The translations under genes and the position numbers were made by a program. A DNA stretch of 39,488 nt from an uncultured Clostridia bacterium (GTDB taxonomy: Bacteria > Bacillota > Clostridia > Christensenellales > Borkfalkiaceae), in NCBI GenBank assembly GCA_944346655.1, contig CALVMP010000008.1, forward strand, positions 1 to 39,488. Direction: 5' to 3'. Below the pieces are notes generated by a model that did no database searches, was not told the DNA's origin, and saw only the letters and a program-made list of their open reading frames with translations. Positions 15,778 through 22,618 of the stretch are shown in pieces. Within the stretch, counting starts at the first letter, position 1. Each line of letters starts with the position of its first letter.

Positions 15778-17435
15778 ATTACGTTGTTGACGGCGTACTC
15801 AGAAGGACAGTTGAGCGTAAACTCGAGCCCGACGCCGAAATCGGGAAGGGTTTTGCCGTCCATTGTTTTGAACAGCTTGCTCTCGAGCACAACGTTCTGC
15901 CATACGTCGCCGACGAGGGGATAGATTAAAATGTACTTTTCACCGCCCGCAACGTCAGTCAGAGTTATGCTGAGGTTGCAGTTCTCCTTCACATAAATAT
16001 CAAAGGTAAGCATGCTGTCGGGCGAAGGAGCGTAAGCGGGACTGTTAAACCTGTAAGTGGTAATGCCGCAGGGCGAATATATTCCCTTAAGCCCGCCCCC
16101 GCACTCGACTACGCGCGGAAAGAAATCTTCCCTCGTAAAGAAGGTTCCCGCAACAGAATGTCCGCTCCCGTCTGCGAGAGAAAAACAGTCGCTGTCGCCG
16201 CTTGCAGAATAGACAACCTTGCTCTTCTTGCGGCTGTTTCTGAAAGCCCCGCCGAGCTTTTTTACGGTTATCTTTGACCATACCGTAAAGCCGTTGGTAT
16301 AGGTCACATAACAGATTGCAAAGAGTATGGAGGTTTTTGAATAGACATCGAGATAAAAGCTGTCGTCGCTGCCTTCTGCGGAGCGGGCGCTGAACCAGTC
16401 GCGCACTACGCAGTCGGTGCAGTCCTCAGCCATATACATTTTTATATCGTCGACTTCGCCTGAATCGTCCACAACGGCTCTGCCGACAAGATTGGAATTA
16501 TCATCTACGCCTATCACCAGCTCGGCAGGGCGCGGAATGAACACCTGTCTGTCCTTGACGTATTTATCAAAGAACATGAACATATCCTTTACGCTCTTCA
16601 TGCCTATGCCGGCATTGCTCTTTATGGAATAGGCGATTACGCTTTCGTCGATAAACTGCTGGTTTATGCGCGAAAACGTGTCGTAAGCCCTGTCATAGTC
16701 AAAATCTGGGTCGTTCGTCGAGCACAACATGAGAATCGGACAGCGCACGTAAGGGGCGTATGCCTGTGAGTCAACCCCTGCCACGAACCTGCGGCGCTCC
16801 TCGTCAAATTCCGGTTCGCCGCCGCCGAACTTGTTGTAGCCTTTATATGCCCTCCAGCCGCCGGCACAGACGGGAACGGCGCAGGCAAAATCGCCGGCAT
16901 GGGCAAGCTTCCACACCACTTCGCCGCCGTCACGTATGCCTACGACGCCTATTTTTTCACAGCCCAGCCTCTCTTTTAAAAATCTGCGGGCGTAGAGCCC
17001 CACCGCAACCCACTCATACCACGAAGTTTTATCTGCTCCCTCGTCGGCATAGTCGAGGTATCTTCCTGCCTTTGTAAAGTTTGCATAATATACAGACTCG
17101 GGATAGACCGTATAGTCCGAACAGCCCTCCCACTCTCCGCGGATATCGACCATAAACGCCGAGTAGCCGTTCTTTACAACGAGCGCGAGCATGTCCTCCT
17201 CAACAGTGCGGCAACTGTCAGGTATTATCAATACGCCGTCCTTTGCAGGGGCGTCCTGCGCATACGCCAGCACGCCGAACACGGAGACCCTCCCCGAGCC
17301 CGTCTCCCTGCCGAGGAATTTAACCCGCTCATAGGTTATACCGTCGCGCGAGGTTATATCAGTCGTAACGTCCATCAGCGGAAGGCTGTCGTCAAAATTC
17401 TTCCAAAGGGAAATGGGTGTTAAAATGGTCTGCAA
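15768..17435 (-). CDS. Alpha/beta-hydrolase-fold protein with degenerate catalytic residues and C-terminal beta domain
   Basis: A 555-residue protein from the TTG at 17435, preferred because CAGGAG lies just upstream; the frame reaches 17483. Residues about 30-295 resemble acetyl-xylan-esterase or CocE-like hydrolases: GYSAFMVDIRGEWEG, KIGVVGIRDGGEVVW, CPILMLCSTNDPDFDYDRAY. Where such enzymes have G-x-S-x-G-G, this one has GIRDGG, so the nucleophile serine appears to be arginine. The acid position (Asp in TNDPD) is kept, but I see no histidine at the expected IKSNAGIGMK segment. The remainder, about residues 300-555, looks beta-rich, perhaps a jelly-roll. No signal peptide. Function unknown; possibly a binding pseudoenzyme. 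lepB follows directly. Confidence 0.75.
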   Translation of the reverse strand: MQTILTPISLWKNFDDSLPLMDVTTDITSRDGITYERVKFLGRETGSGRVSVFGVLAYAQDAPAKDGVLIIPDSCRTVEEDMLALVVKNGYSAFMVDIRGEWEGCSDYTVYPESVYYANFTKAGRYLDYADEGADKTSWYEWVAVGLYARRFLKERLGCEKIGVVGIRDGGEVVWKLAHAGDFACAVPVCAGGWRAYKGYNKFGGGEPEFDEERRRFVAGVDSQAYAPYVRCPILMLCSTNDPDFDYDRAYDTFSRINQQFIDESVIAYSIKSNAGIGMKSVKDMFMFFDKYVKDRQVFIPRPAELVIGVDDNSNLVGRAVVDDSGEVDDIKMYMAEDCTDCVVRDWFSARSAEGSDDSFYLDVYSKTSILFAICYVTYTNGFTVWSKITVKKLGGAFRNSRKKSKVVYSASGDSDCFSLADGSGHSVAGTFFTREDFFPRVVECGGGLKGIYSPCGITTYRFNSPAYAPSPDSMLTFDIYVKENCNLSITLTDVAGGEKYILIYPLVGDVWQNVVLESKLFKTMDGKTLPDFGVGLEFTLNCPSEYAVNNVMWL

Positions 17436-17501
17436 AACTATCTCCTGAAAATACGGCACATGCCGCAGGCATTTTTTTAGCAAATATTATTGCAATTTTC
17501 C

Positions 17502-17539
17502 GCCCGCAAGGTTATAATAAAGTTTACCTTGATGCGGGC
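17502..17539. repeat. Inverted repeat in divergent promoter region
   Basis: GCCCGCAAGGT (17502-17512) and ACCTTGATGCGGGC (17526-17539) are inverted copies apart from a short bulge. On the minus strand TTGCCC and TATTAT about 16 bases apart overlap this repeat and could be the promoter of the hydrolase-like cluster; the plus-strand dnaD-like gene begins 69 bases away. It lacks a U-run, so an operator or 5' leader structure fits better than a terminator. Confidence 0.5.
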
Positions 17540-17607
17540 AAAATATCCTGTATTGTATTATAGCCCTTTTTAATCAATAAATCAAGCATTAAGCGGGAGT
17601 TTTACTT

Positions 17608-19305
17608 ATGGCTTTTATTTCGGTTTCGGAAGAGCTTTCCTCAAAAGGCGCCACGGAAGTGCAGAACAAGTTTATCACTAAATATTTGCCGGTGCTCGAC
17701 GACCGCGCCGTAAAAGTGTATATCTTTGCCCTTTACATGGGAGGAAGCGGAATAAATTATACCGCAGAAGATTTTGCAAAGAGGCTCAATCTTTCGGACG
17801 GCGAGCTTTTAAGTTGCCTTGAATATCTTGAAGAGTTCGAGCTTATCTCCATACTCTCCCGCTCCCCCCTTGAAATACGCATTCTCGACGCAGAAAACAT
17901 ATACGGCACGCCGAAGAAACTAAAACCTGAAAAATATGCCGCATTTGCCTCTGCAGTTCAGTCGGTCATAACGGGCAGAATGATCTCAACAAACGAGTTC
18001 ATGGAATACTATTATCTTTTGGAGGAGTATTCCTTCGAGCAGAACGCCCTGATTATGATAATAAGCTACTGCGTAAACCTTAAGGGCAACGACATAAAGC
18101 TCGCATACATAAAAAAGGTTGCAAAAAATTTTGCAGCGGAGGGCTGCACGACCGCAAAAAAGGTGGAGGAAAAACTTGCCTCATACACCTCCTCCACGCC
18201 GTCGCTTTTCAAAATTTTTTCCGAGGCGGGCATCAAGGGCCGCCCCGATATGGACGACAACGCGCTCTATGAAAAATGGAGCGGACAGATGGGTTTTTCG
18301 GACGACGCGATTATATGCGCCGCAAAGCACTTTAAGGCAAAATCCGCGCAGAGGATAGACGCAGCTCTCTCCGAACTCTATAAAAATAAAAAATTCGACC
18401 CCAAAGAGATCGAGGACTACTGCAGGGAGAGGAACTCGCTGTATGCCTGCGCGGGCGAAATCGCAAACGCGCTCGGCGTGTACATGCAGAACGCCGCCCC
18501 CTATGTGGATAACTACGTGAGCGCGTGGCGTGACCGCGGATTTGAACCCTCCACCCTCGTCCTCATTGCCGAGTACTGCTTTTTGCAGGGTAAAAAATCC
18601 TTTGAGGGCATGGACGGATACATAAACGGTCTGTACGACGAGGGCGTTATTACCGAGGACGCGGTAAGGGCAAAGATTGAAAAAAGAGCCGCGGAGGATA
18701 AATTCATAAAGGGCGTTCTGAAGCGCTGCGGGCTGGAGAGAAAAATAATAGAGAACGACAGGCAGAGCCTGAAGAGATGGCGGGAATGGGGATTTGACGA
18801 CGACATGATCTTTGCCGCGGCGGACTCCGCACAGGGAAAGAACAACCCGATAGCTTACATGAACGCCGTTCTCTCCTCCTGGAAAAACGAGGGCGTGCGC
18901 ACCACCGCCGACATAGCTTCCCCCGCCACTTCGGGGGGAGAGAGCAGCCGGGCGGTTATAGAGAGCCACTACTACGACCTGAGGGCGGCGGCAAAGGCGC
19001 GTGCCGAAAAACAGCTTGCAAGAGCCATGAAGGACGAGGAATACGCAAGAATAAGAAAGCGCCTCAACTCACTCAACATAAGCCTCGCCTTTGCCGAAGT
19101 GGACGACGAGAATAAAGCCGCGCAAATTTCGGCCGAGATTTCCGAACTTGAAAAAAGGAGCGACCAAAGGCTGGCTGCAATGGGGCTCACGAGGGCTGAC
19201 CTCGAACCTAAATACAAGTGTTCGCTCTGCAACGACACGGGCTACGACAGCCACGGCAGGCAGTGCGAATGTCTTAAGAAATTTATAAAGTCAAACAAGT
19301 TATGA
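17608..19305 (+). CDS. DnaD-domain primosomal protein fused to a DnaI/DnaC-like N-terminal zinc domain
   Basis: A 565-residue protein. Residues about 1-95 look like the winged-helix domain of DnaD (TKYLPVLDDRAVKVYIFALY). Several DnaB_2/DDBH2-type helical repeats follow, with the YxxxxxxxWxxxG pattern at 299-311 (YVDNYVSAWRDRG) and 417-429 (YMNAVLSSWKNEG), and weaker ones near 145-190. From about 450 a charged helical stretch leads to LEPKYKCSLCNDTGYD...CECLKK (Cys538, 541, 553, 555), which matches the amino-terminal half of clostridial DnaI/DnaC helicase loaders. The protein stops there, without the AAA+ ATPase. Start ATG has GGGAG upstream. Typical neighbours would be dnaI, which is missing here; the next gene overlaps by 4 bases (ATGA). 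Confidence 0.88.
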   Translation: MAFISVSEELSSKGATEVQNKFITKYLPVLDDRAVKVYIFALYMGGSGINYTAEDFAKRLNLSDGELLSCLEYLEEFELISILSRSPLEIRILDAENIYGTPKKLKPEKYAAFASAVQSVITGRMISTNEFMEYYYLLEEYSFEQNALIMIISYCVNLKGNDIKLAYIKKVAKNFAAEGCTTAKKVEEKLASYTSSTPSLFKIFSEAGIKGRPDMDDNALYEKWSGQMGFSDDAIICAAKHFKAKSAQRIDAALSELYKNKKFDPKEIEDYCRERNSLYACAGEIANALGVYMQNAAPYVDNYVSAWRDRGFEPSTLVLIAEYCFLQGKKSFEGMDGYINGLYDEGVITEDAVRAKIEKRAAEDKFIKGVLKRCGLERKIIENDRQSLKRWREWGFDDDMIFAAADSAQGKNNPIAYMNAVLSSWKNEGVRTTADIASPATSGGESSRAVIESHYYDLRAAAKARAEKQLARAMKDEEYARIRKRLNSLNISLAFAEVDDENKAAQISAEISELEKRSDQRLAAMGLTRADLEPKYKCSLCNDTGYDSHGRQCECLKKFIKSNKL

Positions 19306-19787
19306 GCTTATTCAGGCAAATGAGAAGGAGCAGGCAAGCATTGACCGCCGAGGAGTGCATAAATATTCTAAAAGAAGGTAAAACGTGCACCCTTGCCCTT
19401 GCATGAGACGACGGCTACCCCTACTCCCTGCCCATAAACTATGCATATGCGGAAGGAAAAATATATTTCCACTGCGCACCTTCGGGGCATAAGCTCGACG
19501 CTATTAAAAGGTGCAACAAGGCAAGTCTGTGCGTTATTGCCAGCGACGACGTAGTCGAAGAGAAATTCACCTCATATTTTAAAAGCGTGATAGCTTTCGG
19601 CAGAATGCATATACTCTCCGACAAAAAACAAAAGGTTGATGCGCTCAGACTGCTCGCGCAAAAATATTGCCCGCACGAGAGCCCCGAAAGCACCCAAAAG
19701 GAGATTGAAAGGTTTTTGGATAAAGTGTGTATTCTAATGTTTGAACCCGAATATATATCGGGAAAGCAGGCAATAGAACTTACCTGA
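19302..19787 (+). pseudogene. Pyridoxamine 5'-phosphate oxidase-like (Nim-type) flavoprotein gene interrupted by TGA
   Basis: The reading frame from the ATG at 19302 to the TGA at 19785 would encode 161 residues of a split-barrel FMN-binding protein of the nitroimidazole-reductase/PNPOx-like group: TAEECINILKEG, DDGYPYSLPINYAYAEGKIY, HCAPSGHKLDAIKR and FKSVIAFGRMHIL are all as in the family. Codon 35 (19404-19406) is TGA, directly before DDGYPY, where relatives usually have glycine; GGA to TGA is a one-base change. No frameshift is seen elsewhere. Likely a recently disabled gene or a sequence error. The ATG overlaps the stop of the DnaD-like gene, and a strong terminator follows. Confidence 0.85.
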
Positions 19788-19797
19788 AATTGACACA

Positions 19798-19829
19798 AAA
19801 AAAAGAGAGGCGATAGACCTCTCTTTTTT

Positions 19830-19830
<1 letters not shown>
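19798..19830. terminator. Bidirectional terminator between pseudogene and tRNA-Thr
   Basis: A perfect 13-bp stem (19798-19810 with 19818-19830), seven As and GAGAGG on one side and CCTCTC plus seven Ts on the other, loop of seven bases. It ends the plus-strand dnaD-like unit and, on the minus strand, the tRNA transcript, which it touches. Confidence 0.92.
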
Positions 19831-19905
<75 letters not shown>

Positions 19906-19924
19906 ACACCAAACTTACCTGATT

Positions 19925-19953
19925 ATTATATTTTAATTGCACCGTCTTGTCAA
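19925..19953 (-). promoter_or_regulatory. Consensus promoter of tRNA-Thr
   Basis: Minus-strand TTGACA (19948-19953), a 17-base spacer and TATAAT (19925-19930): a perfect sigma-A consensus, as expected for a stable RNA gene. The tRNA 5' end is 20 bases downstream of the -10 box. Confidence 0.92.
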
Positions 19954-20003
19954 TTCATTTTTGATACAAAAAATAAATTTCGCGACAAAAAAATACACCA
20001 TTC

Positions 20004-20032
20004 CAAAACGCAACCGCAAAGGTTGCGTTTTG
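20004..20032 (-). terminator. Terminator after the four-cysteine protein gene
   Basis: A 12-bp perfect stem (20004-20015 with 20021-20032; AAAACGCAACC/GGTTGCGTTTT) with a 5-base loop. On the minus strand a run of Us follows a few bases later (about 19987-19993). It lies 24 bases after the stop codon of the small acidic protein. Confidence 0.75.
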
Positions 20033-20055
20033 AAAATGGCACATATGTAAATTAA

Positions 20056-20454
20056 TTAAACCCTGCGCCTTGCAATTGCAATGCGGATATATTTTTTGGG
20101 CTGTTCTTCGACGGTCTCCTCTTCGACAGGGGCAGACTCTTCGACTACTGCCTGCTCTTCAACAACTTCTTCTGCGGGAACTTCGGAGAGTACCTCTTCA
20201 ACTTCGCTCTGAAGTTTGATATCCATGCCCTGAGCCTGCTTCATCTTTACATACGACACAGCGCAGGGGAATTGAACAGTTTTGTCGCATCCCTCGCAGA
20301 AGGGAGCGTACTGACCGCAGAGATCGTAGCCCATTTCGGAGCTGTTGATAAATTTATCGATGTCTATAACCTGCTGGAGACGGGCAAGGTTTGCCTCGTT
20401 TAACACGGCAGGAAGTTCCTTTAAGAGTTCCAAAGGCGCGTTTTCATTCCACAT
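20056..20454 (-). CDS. Small four-cysteine protein with acidic tail, function unknown
   Basis: A 132-residue protein I do not recognise. Residues 1-75 are a compact, mostly helical region with four cysteines, Cys46-x6-Cys53-x2-Cys56-x7-Cys64, in the sequence CGQYAPFCEGCDKTVQFPC; this could bind zinc or an iron-sulfur centre. Residues about 80-118 are a glutamate/valine/proline-rich acidic stretch, and the last 15 residues switch to basic (KKYIRIAIARRRV). No signal peptide or membrane segment. It has its own promoter and terminator, a strong AAGGAGG ribosome site, and no operon partners, so it is probably well expressed. Coding-like composition and real expression signals make it a credible gene. 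Confidence 0.82.
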   Translation of the reverse strand: MWNENAPLELLKELPAVLNEANLARLQQVIDIDKFINSSEMGYDLCGQYAPFCEGCDKTVQFPCAVSYVKMKQAQGMDIKLQSEVEEVLSEVPAEEVVEEQAVVEESAPVEEETVEEQPKKYIRIAIARRRV

Positions 20455-20483
20455 ATATAGGTTCCTCCTTGTTACTACTTATA

Positions 20484-20512
20484 ATTATATATAAAACAAA
20501 ACTAAAAATCAA
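20484..20512 (-). promoter_or_regulatory. Promoter of the four-cysteine protein gene
   Basis: Minus-strand TTGATT (20507-20512), a 17-base spacer and TATAAT (20484-20489), followed by a leader of about 22 bases with AAGGAGG before the ATG at 20454. Confidence 0.83.
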
Positions 20513-20521
20513 GAGGTAAAA

Positions 20522-21445
20522 CTAAATTTCTTTGACAAAAAGTGAAGAAAATATTTCTTCATACTTTTCCCCTTGGAAGGAAATGACGTCAGGCATGATG
20601 ACCGCCGCCGTTCCGGCAGCCACGCCGCTTCTTAAAATTTCTTCGCTTCCCGCGCCGCGCACAAGCGCCCGCATCGCCGCGGCGACCATGGCGTCGCCCG
20701 CACCCGCAGTCGAATTCATTGCCACGTTGTTGGATTTGCAGTAGTAACTCTTCTCACCGTCGGTTATAATTGCGCCCTCCTTGCCGAGGGACAGCAAAAC
20801 CCTCTTCGCTCCCATTGCGGCGAGCTGCTTTGCCCCTTCGAGCGCCTGCGCACGGTTTTTAACACGTATACCGAGGGTGTTCTGCAGCTCGTCAATGTTT
20901 GGCTTTATAAGGTCCACGCCGCATGAGAGAGCATAGCGGAGCCTCTCCCCTTCGCTGTCCACCACTCTCTTGACGCGGGCGGGAACGGCGTCGAGCAATC
21001 TCTTGTAAAAATCGGGAGTCATCCCCTTTGCAAGGCTGCCCGCAATGAACACCGCCTCGCAGTTGGGCGCAAACTCCTCCACTATCCTTATAAGGTCATC
21101 CTGCTTGGCGGGGGTAATTTCCGGCGATATATCGTTGAATTCGGTGAGCATGGACTTATGGTCTACGAATTTATAATTTTCGCGCACCCTGCCCTGACTC
21201 CATACAAATTTATAGTTAATTCCCTCGCGGTGGAGCTCCTGCTCGAAGAGTCTGCCGTTATCCTCGTACATAAACCCCGTAACAAAAGTCTGCACTCCCA
21301 GCCGGGCAAGCCCTATGGACACGTTAATGCTCTTGCCCGTATAAAATATCCGCTTGCTTATTATAGGGTGGGTCATGCCTACGGAGAGGGAATCCACCTC
21401 TATGTTTACGTCGATGCAGGGACTTAAACTTACCGTTAAAATCAT
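20522..21445 (-). CDS. PfkB-family sugar kinase (1-phosphofructokinase-like)
   Basis: A 307-residue ribokinase-fold kinase from the ATG at 21445 (MILTVSLSPCIDVNIEVDSL), preferred over the longer frame to 21508 because AAAGGGGAAG precedes it and the longer frame reads through the pfkA terminator. The PfkB signature is in YTGKSINVSIGLARLG, and the catalytic aspartate in NSTAGAGDAMVAA near the C-terminus. Best fit is the FruK/LacC group, phosphorylating fructose-1-phosphate or tagatose-6-phosphate. No fructose PTS genes or DeoR regulator are adjacent; pfkA is directly upstream. Substrate is therefore not certain. Confidence 0.88.
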   Translation of the reverse strand: MILTVSLSPCIDVNIEVDSLSVGMTHPIISKRIFYTGKSINVSIGLARLGVQTFVTGFMYEDNGRLFEQELHREGINYKFVWSQGRVRENYKFVDHKSMLTEFNDISPEITPAKQDDLIRIVEEFAPNCEAVFIAGSLAKGMTPDFYKRLLDAVPARVKRVVDSEGERLRYALSCGVDLIKPNIDELQNTLGIRVKNRAQALEGAKQLAAMGAKRVLLSLGKEGAIITDGEKSYYCKSNNVAMNSTAGAGDAMVAAAMRALVRGAGSEEILRSGVAAGTAAVIMPDVISFQGEKYEEIFSSLFVKEI

Positions 21446-21471
21446 ATCTTCCCCTTTATTTATAAATATTT

Positions 21472-21508
21472 TCAAAAAATTGAGCCGCTTGAAAACAAAG
21501 CGGCTCAA
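21472..21508 (-). terminator. Terminator after pfkA
   Basis: An 11-bp stem (21480-21490 with 21498-21508; TTGAGCCGCTT/AAGCGGCTCAA), followed on the minus strand by six Us (about 21473-21478). It separates pfkA from the PfkB-family kinase gene; the latter has no obvious promoter in the remaining 27 bases, so read-through may supply it. Confidence 0.88.
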
Positions 21509-21516
21509 ATAATTTA

Positions 21517-22479
21517 TTACATAGAAATCATCTGAAGCGTTTCATAAAGTTCATAGTTAAACTTCTTTTTCATGCTCACAGCCTCGATTATGTCCATATC
21601 GATTATTTCGTTCTTATGGATGCCGACAACGCGGTTGCCTATGCCGTCGTTTAAAAGCCTTACAGCCTTGTTGCCAAACTGCGCGGCAAGCATTCTGTCA
21701 GCCATCGAGGGCGAACCGCCGCGCTGGATATGCCCTATAGTCGTAGGTCTTACGGAATAGGTGGTAACCGACTGAAGCTGTTTTGCGAACTCCTCCGCAG
21801 TGCAGACGCCTTCAGCCACAACGACAATGTTGGAGTGCTTGCCGTTTGCGCGGGAGCGGTTTATTCTCATTACTATATCGTCAAGGTCAAACACAACTTC
21901 GGGAACGACTATAATTTCAGCGCCCGAGGCAATGCCTGCGTAGAGCGCAATGTCTCCGCAGCGCCTGCCCATGACTTCGACGACGGAAATTCTCTCGTGA
22001 GAGGTCATGGTGTCGCGCAGCTTGTTTATAACGTCTATGCAGGTGTTGACTGCTGTGTCGAATCCGAGAGTGTAGTCGGTATATTCAAGGTCGTTGTCAA
22101 TCGTGCCCGGTATGCCTATGGTGGGTATGCCGTACTCCTCCGAAAGACACTTTGCGCCCCTGAAAGAGCCGTCGCCGCCTATGACGACGAGCCCTTCGAT
22201 CCCCCTCGCCTCGAGCGTTCTCACGGCTTTTTTCTGCCCCTCTTTTGTGAGCATCTCAAGACACCTTGCCGTGCGCAGTTTTGTTCCGCCCCTCTGGACG
22301 ATATCCGACACGGAGCGCATCTCCATGGAGACCATCTCGTCGTCGATGAGCCCCTGATAGCCGCGCTCGATGCCATAGACTTCCATACCGTAATAGAGCG
22401 CAGTACGCACGACAGCCCTTATGCAGGCATTCATGCCGGGAGCATCTCCGCCACTTGTAAGCAAGCCTATTCTCTTCAT
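21517..22479 (-). CDS. pfkA: 6-phosphofructokinase
   Basis: A 320-residue ATP-dependent bacterial PFK, the committed step of glycolysis. Seen are the ATP loop IGLLTSGGDAPGMNACIRA, GGDGSFRGA, the catalytic PGTIDNDLEYTDYTLGFDTA, the RMGRRCGD-type segment VVEVMGRRCGDIALYAG, and IGHIQRGGSPSMADR. The glycine after GGDG indicates ATP rather than pyrophosphate use. Usual length. It is preceded by its own promoter and followed by a terminator, in the conserved dnaE-pfkA order of Firmicutes. Confidence 0.98.
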   Translation of the reverse strand: MKRIGLLTSGGDAPGMNACIRAVVRTALYYGMEVYGIERGYQGLIDDEMVSMEMRSVSDIVQRGGTKLRTARCLEMLTKEGQKKAVRTLEARGIEGLVVIGGDGSFRGAKCLSEEYGIPTIGIPGTIDNDLEYTDYTLGFDTAVNTCIDVINKLRDTMTSHERISVVEVMGRRCGDIALYAGIASGAEIIVVPEVVFDLDDIVMRINRSRANGKHSNIVVVAEGVCTAEEFAKQLQSVTTYSVRPTTIGHIQRGGSPSMADRMLAAQFGNKAVRLLNDGIGNRVVGIHKNEIIDMDIIEAVSMKKKFNYELYETLQMISM

Positions 22480-22569
22480 AAAATTTTCCTCCGAAAATAT
22501 GCGCTGTGCACGGCTTTAAGCCGCATGCCCCCCTAACGCCACAGCAACTTCTCATCATTTCCATTTTAT

Positions 22570-22598
22570 ATTATAACAGACAACGGAAAGATTTACAA
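22570..22598 (-). promoter_or_regulatory. Promoter of pfkA
   Basis: Minus-strand TTGTAA (22593-22598), 17-base spacer and TATAAT (22570-22575). The leader of about 85 bases before the pfkA ATG contains a small hairpin (CGGCTT/AAGCCG near 22511-22523) whose role is unknown. Confidence 0.7.
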
Positions 22599-22618
22599 CC
22601 CTTTTTTACAAATAAATT

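Noticed and set aside
19404..19440. Selenocysteine recoding of the TGA in the flavin-oxidase-like gene
   Set aside because: I see only a weak GGC/GCC pairing downstream and no convincing bacterial SECIS hairpin, and the family has glycine rather than cysteine at this place.
21446..21508. N-terminal extension of the PfkB-family kinase
   Set aside because: It reads through the pfkA terminator stem, and the ATG at 21445 has a strong ribosome site and matches the family start.
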